This document shows, piece after piece, positions 23,221-33,053 of a DNA stretch of 64,000 nucleotides. The position numbers and the translations under genes are program-made. The stretch covers positions 28,469,250-28,533,249 of the forward strand of contig OW028579.1 in NCBI GenBank assembly GCA_932294295.1, written 5' to 3'. Below the pieces are notes generated by a model. It saw only the letters and a program-made list of their open reading frames with translations. It did not search any database and was not told the origin of the DNA. Positions within the stretch are counted from its first letter, which is position 1, and every line of letters starts with the position of its first letter. This stretch comes from Alitta virens. Its lineage: Eukaryota; Annelida; Polychaeta; Phyllodocida; Nereididae.

Positions 23221-24008
23221 ACTATTTACCAATATCGGTAAAGCTATCGGTAACTGCGCCCAAATCACTGTTTAATGACGTCATCTTAATATGACGTCAT
23301 TAACTGCACTCAATGACCCCATTGTTTGATTACGTCATTAACCAGGGGGGGTTGGAACAGATTGGCGGCGCCACTGTCGCCAGTTTGGTAGCCCTTGACA
23401 ACCCATGTTAATCCAATGGGAACTTTAAAAATTCGTCATAAATCACAGAAGCAACAGATTGGTCTCAAACCTGGTGAACTTGTAGTTAGGACCCTAATCT
23501 ATCTCCCAAACAAAAAGCGCCCAAAAGCGCCCCACGTTTTATTAGCGAAAATCGGCGTTTCTTACGTCACTTTGAAGGCAATGAGAAGCTGGAAAATGGC
23601 TAAAATTAGCACCTGATCGGTGACGTCATAAGGCTACAGTATTATGACGTCACTATGATAAATCACAGCCACAACGCTGAATACAACTTGCAAGCATACT
23701 AAAGCCGAAATAAATGTAATAAATAAATTAAAAAAATATAAAAAATTACAATATACATATATATTATAGCCTAATTCCATGCCCTATTCACGAAAGAAGT
23801 GGGTAAGATTTTTCAGTGATACAATGTACAATACAAGGGAGGATTGAGATGTTGCCACTTCGATGATCAAAGGGCAAATGATTGTTGGTGACGTCATAAA
23901 TTTGCTAAAGACGGTGGCGCCGCCAATCTGTTCCAACCCCCCCCCCCCCCCTGGTCATTAACAATTGTTTTTTGCGCAGTTACTGAAAGCTCCCTATTGG
24001 TAAATAGT
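23221..24008. mobile_element. 788-bp nonautonomous DNA transposon with long TIRs
   Basis: Left end ACTATTTACCAATA and right end TATTGGTAAATAGT are inverted. The arms continue through GTAACTGCGC, TAATGACC/GTCATTAACCAGGGG, GGTTGGAACAGATTGGCGGC and GCGCCAC for about 150 bp. Both ends are flanked by GCT (23218-23220 and 24009-24011), a possible 3-bp target duplication. The interior has several TGACGTCA palindromes and no transposase. The right terminus read inward is CACTATTT, which would fit a CACTA-like group, but the left end lacks the leading C. Confidence 0.85.
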
Positions 24009-24229
24009 GCTCCATTGCAGGGCAAAGAATACTCAATAGAGATAATATAAGTAGGTTTAGTCATGTTATTGTAAACAAGAATTTCTTTTTTAAAAAAAGA
24101 ATGAGAAAGCTTTATTTTCAGAATGTAGTTTTCTAAACATATTAGGCCTATTAATTAAAAAAAAAAGTTTTTCCATGACTGGATTAGAACTGCTGCACTC
24201 AGTCAAATGTTCATCAATCTGATTCAATC

Positions 24230-24345
24230 AACAGCAAGTCGTTGGTGGAATGAATAGCTTGCTTTGTCGCAAGTGTTCCTGAGCACTGAGTTCGAGTCTT
24301 GCATGAAAACTTAACGCTGTGGACTGTCACCTAGCAGTCCACAAA
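24230..24345 (+). mobile_element. Possible degenerate SINE
   Basis: AGTTCGAGTCTTGC resembles a B box and is followed by a short hairpin (GTGGACTG...CAGTCCAC). The A box is poor. Weak call. Confidence 0.25.
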
Positions 24346-24744
24346 ATGATTGGTAGACTTAAGAAATCTTCTCTCAACAATACAAGAGAAACGGATGAAT
24401 TCATATTTTTTTAGTTTAGGCAATTTTTCTGATATTGCCTGCAACTAATTATTAGAACTGTAATTTCATTGTTAGACCTTTAATACCAAAAGTTAGCCTA
24501 TGGACTATAAGAGAAATTGATTAATTTACTTCATGTTTATTTGCTTACATTTTAGCAAAATATCTTGTGATATTTATATTATCAAATTAAAGCATAGTAT
24601 ATTAGGATTGGATCGAAATCTAATGCCCATCAAACATGACTGAATAAACTCATCACCCAACAGGTAGCAACAACGATCTAGAGTTGCCTGTGTGTTATTT
24701 TTTTGCCACTTAAATAATTCAGCATCGTACCGACTAAGCACCGA

Positions 24745-24832
24745 TGAGCAAGAGTGGCATTGGGCCGATGTACCAGCGACATTGGCCCAATGCCGGGCTG
24801 ATGTCGAATTGCTATCTGGGATGTACTCTAAG
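24745..24832. mobile_element. MITE-like repeat, diverged copy 3
   Basis: Right end GTCGAATTGCTATCTGGGAT matches the family terminus with a GGA deletion. The interior has CATTGGGCCGATG / CATTGGCCCAATG. Confidence 0.55.
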
Positions 24833-25176
24833 CTGGTATCCCACAATAACCTGTATACCATATAGAAAAGCCATGCGGTATGCATATAGATTTTAATTAC
24901 TGTTACTCTATTATTAATTAATAATTAAAACTGAATGTAATTGTATAATATCCAGGTTGTCTAGCTTGATATCACTAAAATCTTAGCAAAGGAGACCCCT
25001 TTTAAAGAAATATTCGCATTCTTTTTAAAAAAGAAGTCTTCGAATCAGTTTCTTTACAATGCCTCCATCTGCATGGAAAGTAGAAGCATAGAGGATCCTA
25101 ATCTATGCCTGAAGCTAATCCAACCCTCTCATTGGCTGCAAGACAGCTCCTTGTGGCCGCCCAAAATGGCCTGCTC

Positions 25177-25184
25177 TATATAAG
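25177..25184 (+). promoter_or_regulatory. TATA box of an orphan promoter
   Basis: TATATAAG, with an inverted CCAAT box (ATTGG, about 25134) some 45 bp upstream. Transcription would start about 30 bp downstream near 25207. Confidence 0.65.
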
Positions 25185-25206
25185 ATCATTAGGTCTATAC
25201 AATCAT

Positions 25207-25292
25207 TCATTGCCTTCTATTTTGAAAAAAAAACCAGTCGTTGGGCTACACTTTGCAATAAAATTCTAACTACTGCTTAAGCATAATACCAG
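25207..25292 (+). other. Probable noncoding first exon
   Basis: Runs from the predicted start to a consensus donor CCAG|GTGAGT at 25292/25293. It has no ATG-led ORF. The next plus-strand acceptor with a gene behind it is at 32964 ahead of the GPCR start codon, so this is plausibly GPCR exon 1 across a 7.7-kb intron. That link is inference only. Confidence 0.5.
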
Positions 25293-25336
25293 GTGAGTGA
25301 ATTTTATTCATAATGTTTTGCTATTTATATTTAAGT

Positions 25337-25565
25337 ATCGCACTGTGGCCTAATGATTAGAGTACTGGCCTGCTAAACCTCTGGCACTCAGGACGTAGGT
25401 TCGAATCCCACTCCGGCTCTCAACTGTGATACCAAAACTGATACCAAACTCTGATACCAAGATAGCTCAAGATACCGACACAGAATGACCCCTGATTCCA
25501 TACTCAATGCCAAGCGCCAGTGAGCAGAATCCAATTCTGAAACAGGCGCTATACAAATACATAGT
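25337..25565 (+). mobile_element. tRNA-Ser-derived SINE
   Basis: The head resembles tRNA-Ser(GCT): GTGGCCTAATGATTAGAG A box, CTGCTAA anticodon arm, extra arm, and B box GGTTCGAATCC. The body is unrelated to tRNA and ends GAAACAGGCGCTATACAAAT, the GCGCTATA-type tail common in animal SINEs mobilised by L2-like LINEs. The acceptor stem does not pair, so it is not a tRNA gene. Confidence 0.85.
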
Positions 25566-27836
25566 GATTTATTGATTTATTTGATTTATGGCAGCAGCCC
25601 AATATTTTTTACCTCATTCAAAAGTTTGATTATTGGGTGTGTGGCCTATCCCAGCTAACAAAACAATAAGGAACATACCTAAGCCTGAGATAGTTAATTG
25701 ATATTCAAAAGTGGGATTTTTTCCCAGCCAAATTACTATTTGAAATGACATTTAACATAATGGCATATGGTACAATTTATAATGCGAGATTTCATTGAAT
25801 AACTCACAATTGCTATATAATTCTTACCATAACGAAGTAGACGAGGAACGATCAGAGATGAATAATACAGCCATTGTTTATTTGTAATTATACTCCACCA
25901 AGATAGTTATCCTAGTGTTCTGAGAGTAATATAACCAGCAACGACAGTGTTGTTTCAATGCATTTATGCATAGCTCTAAATTCAAAGATTCCACTTGAAG
26001 ACACCCGAAATCAGTTCATTGGTTCTATATTTACGCCTTGTTCTATGGGAGGAGGGCAGATTCATGTTGACTTATATCCCTGCAGGGCCTTACATACATT
26101 GTTGTGTTGTGATTTGAATATAACAGTTTTGTAAAGGCAATGAACAAACAGGGGCGTATCTAGAAAGTTGGTAAAGGGGGGGGGGGCAATGAGGCCTGAC
26201 ATTAAGTGTAGGGTATGCAAGCTCAGTAAAAATTTACTGCAAAAATAAGCATTCTGGGCTTTCCAGAAGTACCTGTTTTTCCATAATTCACTAGACATTT
26301 TATACATAAACTTGTGTTCAACAGTGATCTATACCGGTCAGCAAACTTTAAATCACTAAAATGACTGAAATGAGAGTCTTTCCTCACAGAGCTTGACATT
26401 AGCGCCTGTTCAACTAGCCAAGGCCAGACAGAGCAATTTATCAATGTTATCAACTCAGAACATTGTTGAATTGCAATTGGCTGACCAGTTCAATCAGGAA
26501 TGGGTTATAGGGGAGTTAATTTAAATCAACCAAGGTGTCAATTGCAATTAGTAATATTTGACTCCAAAGAATGATTGGCATTTCTATATTTAAGTACAAT
26601 TCTCATTGAAAAAAAAGTTGAGTTCATTCAAATTGGAAGTGGCTCATGGGGCAAAATCAAATGACAGGTAAAGTAGACAGAGTAAATACTGCACACTGCT
26701 GTAGTGCAGAAGACTAACTTTCCGTGATTTACCAGGAAGACAATCTTTTTTGTCTCATAATCACAGTAATTAAAATCTATATTGTTGCTAATACCACATA
26801 ATACACATTCACATGCTCTACATTTTTTTGTCTACTTCTATAAGCAAAAATATTTGTGCCAAATCTGGACAGGTATCATGGCTGGTACCTGGTAGGGCAG
26901 GTATGATTCAATTCACTATCTGTCCCATGAAAAGGCGGATCACAATCTTTAGGCTGTTGATCACCACAACCTCAACTGGAAGCCTATGGCTGAACTTCAA
27001 TTGAGCATGGTTACAGACCCAGAACTGGAGTTCTGTATTCGGTGGTTACAGAGAACATCAAATTTTATAACAATGTTCCACTGTCAGATTTCTCACATGA
27101 AATTCAATATAGATAACCTGACCAGTTTTTTTCTAGCTTTTGTCGTTTTCATGCACTGTGTAAATGAGCAGTTGTGGGCTACTGGTCCAAAAAAGGCTAG
27201 AATGTGATAAACCATAAAATATACAGTTTAAAGGAGTTTCACCCCATTTTACAGGCATTATGCTTAAAATGTTTATTCGGGGAGGAGGGTAGCACAGAAT
27301 GTTATATCAAGGAGGGGAGGGCACCTTGCAACAGACGCCTTGTTTTAGGGAGATTGGAAGAGGGCAGTATTATGGCCGTTCGGAGGCAACACGAAGGGTT
27401 TTTGTTAATTATCATTTTATAGGGTAAAGGCACTTTTTAATGACCGGCAGCAGGTGCTGCCCCATCATGTGCATGTAACGGTATATATCCTAACATATGA
27501 CATTTTGGTCTTTTGTGCCCTCAATATGTTGGTAAAATTCATTCTAATCACTGAATAGTGTTTTTGCGGAGTATTGTCTGAGCCGCGCGGCCTTAATTGT
27601 TTCTTGATTTTTTTTTTGGTCCAGGCTAAGGGGGCTGAGGCCATGACCCATTACACACTTATTACACAGACCCCCTGTCTGTGTAATAAGTGTGTGCAAT
27701 GCAATGTATGTGTGAACTGCAATTTACCATACACAAGCATTGGTTGTAATGTTGTGTTGTTTGTGATAGGCAGATGTAATGATGAGATGATAGGCTTGAA
27801 TTGCAACCAAGGTTACACATTTACCTCATGGGTGGG
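25566..27836. other. Intergenic, nothing recognised
   Basis: No gene. GGGGCGTATCTAGAAAG followed by a G-run (about 26152-26186) looks like the edge of a mobile element. Confidence 0.4.
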
Positions 27837-27925
27837 GCCCAGATAGCATTCCAAATCAGGCTGATGGTCAGCAAACAGTCGTTGACAGTTATTGGCCCAT
27901 CATCATTCTGCTCATCGGCAAAACA
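27837..27925. mobile_element. MITE-like repeat, copy 4 (left half)
   Basis: Left terminus CCCAGATAGCATTCCAAATC is perfect. The right terminus is not found before the next element begins near 27970. Confidence 0.7.
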
Positions 27926-27969
27926 TCAGCCCTACTGCGGAATACCAGCATGACTTGCAGTCTCAACAC

Positions 27970-30235
27970 ACGCTGCCAGCAAGAAGATCAGTGAAGTTGG
28001 CTACTCGAACCTAGCTACCTGAATGCAAATACATTTGCAAATGCATTTGCTTGTTTTCATATGTAATACACCAGAAAAAAGTATTAAGATAAATAACTAT
28101 AAAGAGAAGCCCACATGTTTGGCAACATAGAGGTCTATTTTCTAGGTCAATTACATGTACCATCTAGGTCCATTATCAGTAGAAGGGAAATTCCTCATCT
28201 CTATTATGTTCAGATTTAGCATGACTTAATTGACCTTGAAAAAATTGCTTAAAATTATAATTTAAATAGTAGTTATTTAACCTCTTTGTACAGAGAGTAA
28301 TTGCATCAAAACATACCATAAAATAAGTAGTAAAAATCAGATAAAATGCATCATTTAAAATGAGATAAGATAAATGATATTAGAAAAGAGGTTAAAAAAA
28401 AAAGTCAATACATTGGACAGCTTATCAAATAGGTAACACAAGACATCATGCATGGGGTAAATGTCTGACATGATTTGTACTAAAAATACTTCGAAGTGTT
28501 TCAATGCACACTTTGATAGCAGATAATAATCTTAGAAACATGATGTATATACAAATGTTATTGATTGAGTAATTGACACGTGCAGTTTAAAGTTGGGAGG
28601 TGAAACTCATTGTCAATTTGAGCAACATTAACCTATACAATAAATGCCAATTTTTCATTCTTTTGTGAAGACTTTTTAGTTAATAAGTTGTTTATCAATT
28701 TGTAATGAACTATCTACTGTGTGAAGTTTTAAATCTGTGTAAGTTATATTACAAGTAATTAATTATAACTTAGAATATTAGTATGTACTTATTTTCAAGT
28801 CTTACCCAAACTAGGCATTAAGAAAGACATTTGAAAAAATGCTAATGTTTTTTAAGTCAAATGCAAATGCAAATGTTTTCAGTTTTAAAAATGCAAATGC
28901 AAGTGCAAATGTTTGTGAGATTTGAACGAAAACATTTAAATGCAATGCAAATGTGACATTTTTAAATGCAAATGCAAGTACATTTGCATTTGTACCTAAC
29001 CCTGAAGTTTATTAAGCAGCACCTGTCTCTGCTCGGGATCCTTGATCTACATACACGCCTCTGTAGATTGCTTCACAAAAGCATGAAAATATCCTGATTG
29101 TTTGGATTTGTTTTCCTTGAATGACATTGAGCAACTTTGCGTTGATGAAAGTGGCTGGGTGAGTTGCTCTAATGAGAATCTGTAGATGCTTGCGCTGCTC
29201 GCCCAGTAATCAAAATTACTATAGATGGTGCGGGCAGTCAACTTGTAGACAGCAGGAGCACTGCGTTGTACTTCTAATGACTTTCACAAAATGGACAAAT
29301 ACTCTTAAAGATTAAATGAGTCTATGGGTATAAATTGTATGAATTATTGAATGGAAAGGGGAAAGAACTTTTGTTCTCAGTTTGTGATGTCCATGATGTC
29401 CTTGTCAGCATTTCGGTTTCCAGATGAAAGCAAAAGTTAGCGGGGAGTAGTGCATTGTGGCTTAGTATGTAGGCAGACATAGCTATGCGACAGCTTCTCA
29501 AAGTTTTTGGGCTGTAATTTTATCCTACGCTGCATTATTCGCCGATCACATTGACTTGAATCGTCAGAAGAGGTTCTTGCCCCGAGATGCAGCCCTCCGA
29601 AAATGGCGGGAAATGCTATCTATCCATAACTTCTTACATCAATCAATTAGACTATGCTTAAGATGATAAAAATTAGATTTAGATCTGTGAAAATAGCCGT
29701 CATAAAAACTTCTTTACTTAGAGTGACTGCAGAACTGCACAATGCATCAAGATGTAGGAAAAAATATATTAACCAGAGTATCAATATCAAAGATAGTGGA
29801 CCAGTTCTGTGTATGCTAAAAGTTAGACACAAAAGTTAATTTTTGATTTCTACCAGCGCTTTCTCAACCGGACACTCCAAAAAATTACTGTTTCCGTTAC
29901 GGTAAAAAACATAATTTTTTCAATTTTTTTGATTTATCACATCTTACACGTGCTCGGAAAATTCCGAAAAAATTCTAGAATGTAAACCTTTGCCCTATGT
30001 ATCTTTTGGCGCAAAAACGGAAAAATTACACTCAACTGTTTTCAAGTGATATACATGGAAGGTTCGGGTAGCTGCCAGGTAGCTGTCGGGTAGCTTGGCT
30101 CAGGTAGCTAACTTTACATCTTCAGGTAGCTGCCAGGTATCTGTCGGGTAGCTAACTTTACATCTTCGGGTAGCTGCCGGGTAGCTGTCAGGTAGCTAAG
30201 TTTGGGTAGCCAACTTCACTGATCTCCAGCAAGAC
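27970..30235. mobile_element. 2.3-kb element with inverted ends and octamer-motif arrays
   Basis: GATCAGTGAAGTTGGCTAC (about 27985) reappears reverse-complemented as GTAGCCAACTTCACTGATC (about 30206-30224). The adjacent right end is a minisatellite of GGTAGCTG(C/T)C(A/G) units (30064-30200). Inside, ATGCAAAT/ATTTGCAT words cluster at 28021-28055 and 28856-28995. No transposase ORF. Confidence 0.6.
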
Positions 30236-30624
30236 CCCATGTTGGAATCCAGGGCAAGGAATTCTCCCTTAAGACACTACAATCATTTCAGCAGTTTTGG
30301 CCCTGCTATGGTCTGCATAAACTATTTGTGGATGTGTTAAAACCGCACAGGGATTCAAAATAAGGATGATGTGATTAGGAGGGAAGAAAGCTATCCGTTA
30401 GACCAATTAGCCAGAAAGTTTATGATACAGTTAAATGAGTGAATGCACTTTACCTCATACCACCCAAAACTGGATAATGGTACAAATATATATTTTTATA
30501 TCACACTGGTCAAGAAGATCTAATGTAACCCACATTATACTTCACCATGATAGTTTTTCTCGAGTTATAGAGATTAAACCAACGAAAATGTTAGTTATCT
30601 CCCTCCGAAGTGTACACTAAGGGC

Positions 30625-30796
30625 AGGGGCATAGCTCAGAGGTAGCGCTCTGGGCTTCCAACCACTGGGTCCCGGGTTAGATCCCCGGTCGAGCCTAAGT
30701 TGGATGGCTGTTTCATCCTTCGTCTCATTGCCATGGTCTCTGCCTGTCCTAATTAGCCCAACTGGTGAGGAAATACAGGACGTAAAGCCCTAATCA
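30625..30796 (+). mobile_element. tRNA-derived SINE, copy 2
   Basis: Full match in head (ATAGCTCAGAGGTAGCGC), body and tail (GAAATACAGGACGTAAAGCC) to the SINE at 6755-6928. It directly abuts the 3' side of the antisense LINE fragment that follows. Confidence 0.9.
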
Positions 30797-31262
30797 TTCA
30801 TATATTCTGAGTTTACTGTGTGTTTACATAGTCTTATGAGTGCATTAATTTGTTTTGCAGCTTTTCTACTAATTATTGATACATGGCAGTCAAAATTCAG
30901 TTTGTTATCAATGTTGTTACCTAACAACTTAACAACAGACTCAGATTGTATTATATGATTGTCAATCCCAAAAGCTATGGAAACATTTCCCCTACTCAGA
31001 CATATTGCTTGGAATTTAGATGCATGTGCTTTCATAAAATTATTTTTGAACCATTCAATTGCTAAAATGGAAGGTTCTTCAAGTTTGTCCTTTATGACCA
31101 TTTGGTCTCTGTGTGCATAGGATAAGGAGTTATCGTCAGCATAATTGTAAACACTGCAAGAAGTAATTAATTAAAAAAGGAAATCATTTATGTAAATGTT
31201 AAATAAGAGAGGGCCCAAGAGAGAACCTTGGGGAACACCAGTTTTCAAATTTAACCATTCAC
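30796..31262 (-). mobile_element. LINE reverse-transcriptase fragment
   Basis: Minus strand. KTGVPQGSLLGPLLFNIYINDF (motif B, about 31245-31175), a stop/indel, then NYADDNSLSY with YADD at 31132-31143, then a C-terminal stretch FKNNFMKAHASKFQAI...VKLLGNNIDNKLNFDCHV up to 30790. The motifs are of the CR1/Jockey style and differ from the LINE at 19 kb. Truncated on both sides. Confidence 0.88.
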
Positions 31263-32040
31263 ATTTGATGTAACCCTAGTTTTACAATTTGTTTTATATT
31301 TTTTAAGTAGGCTGGATACTGTAATGTGGGGCCCTTTAAGTGCAAGGCTTAACTTCAATCACCTTCTTATTTAGTATGGTACATTAATCATCATTTATAG
31401 ACATAAGCTACGTTTTCAAGAGGCCGAAAATGTTTCTGCCAATCCCATTCCACATTAAATTATCAAATTACCGAAAACAAATTTCATAACAAAAAAAAAA
31501 AGTAAAATGATACAAAGAATACAGCTGGTTGACAAGTTGTTAAATTATGAGCCAGCACAATTTCTGCCAAAAGACGGCGCTTGTCCGGTGTGTAGCACCG
31601 GTCTTTCTGAAGACTCACGAAATGCTCAAGGGATACAGTAAAAAATAGATCATTGAAAAGGCGTCGCAACGCCGTTAAAAACGCTTGTTCAGTCACTTTC
31701 ACGAAAATAGTACCTGCTGCAGTTAGTGGAATTTGACATAGTATCTGTCAAAAGAAAACGTTTGCACCAGTTTTACAGTATCTCCTTGTAAAAAAGAAAC
31801 CAGGTGTAGTAATCACACTACTTCGTCTGCAGACGACGCGCAGAAGCATTTCCCTCCCTGATTTTAGGGGAGCAGAAAATCGGTTATCAGAAAAGCCGGT
31901 GCTTTGCACAGGATTGTAGCGCCACCTTTCGGAAGAAAACGGAATCAGCTAGTAAATTGCTCCGCTACACTGAATGTCCTGGGTTCCATTCTCAGCGTGG
32001 AAATTCTTCATGAGCTACATCTCAGCTGGATGTCGGTCGC
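31263..32040. other. Intergenic, nothing recognised
   Basis: No coding or repeat signal that can be named. Confidence 0.4.
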
Positions 32041-32210
32041 ATCAGATGTAAATTGGTGGTGCCATGTACTGGGTGTCTATGCTGAAGCAAGTGAAAGACC
32101 TCGCCCCATGGGGTGAATGTGTAACATTGTGTGGACCCCCAAGCCTCATCATCTCATCATTATGTCTGCCTCTGGCTGCTTGTCATTTCAGACCAGTAGC
32201 ATTGGGAACA
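32041..32210 (+). repeat. Dispersed repeat family R (copy 1)
   Basis: TACTGGGTGTCTATGCTG, GGGTGAATGTGTAACATTG and CATCTCATCATTATGTCT are shared in order with 45720-45850 and 48030-48160; the front part also appears at 46141-46200. Probably a SINE body. Confidence 0.7.
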
Positions 32211-32611
32211 TTTAATGGAAGAAAAATGAACAATGAGAAAATGTATATATAGATATGTATCAAATAGGAAAAACATTTACACAACAAGTTTACAGACAAA
32301 TACACCAACACAGACATGCAGCATTTTTTAGTAACATAAACATATAGGTAGCATTTCATCACTGGGTCACTTCAACACTCAAGACACTTTATTTTGCTGC
32401 TTATACACAATACACATTCAAAATACAAATACAGAACAGACATGCTGTCATGGTTAGTGCAGATATTCATTAAAAAAAATGTATCATGCTTTGGCAGACT
32501 AGGAGGACACTCAAAGACAAAAGTAGTATCGCTAGCAAGTGCCTACCTGGGTTTCAGAGAGACCTAAGCAAATTAGTATGTAATCAAAGATTACCTGCTA
32601 TGTTTACAACT

Positions 32612-32710
32612 TTTACCAGACTGGTATCCTTTTTTGTTTCTCGAATGAGTAGCAGAAAAGTTTTCTTTATTAACGTTTACCAGACTGGTATCCTTTTTTG
32701 TTTCTCGAAT
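32612..32710 (+). repeat. Short direct duplication (64-bp spacing)
   Basis: TTTACCAGACTGGTATCC plus the next 17 bases occur at 32612 and 32676 exactly. Confidence 0.9.
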
Positions 32711-33053
32711 TATCAGGTACTTACGAGACACGAACATTGAAATCTGCAACAAGGGGCAAAATAGATATACTGTATTCATTGCCACACAACAGCCCTGGAA
32801 TTTGCGTTAGCATCACAATTTTTATTCGTACTGAATTTGTAACGTGTTGATAGCTATGAAATATCAAGTTTTCAATAGCAAAATTGATATAAATACAACA
32901 AGAGTAAGTGTTGATATATTTAAATCATTATTGAATATAATTATATATGTACATTTCTTTTCAGAGACAACTTGTGGGGAATCAAAGAATCATCAAGTAT
33001 CTGCACTCCTTGACACACCTGATTTATTCTGAACTATTATTTCCTCAGCCTTC

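Noticed and set aside
25337..25420. tRNA-Ser gene
   Set aside because: A and B boxes are present but the acceptor stem does not pair and a SINE body follows.
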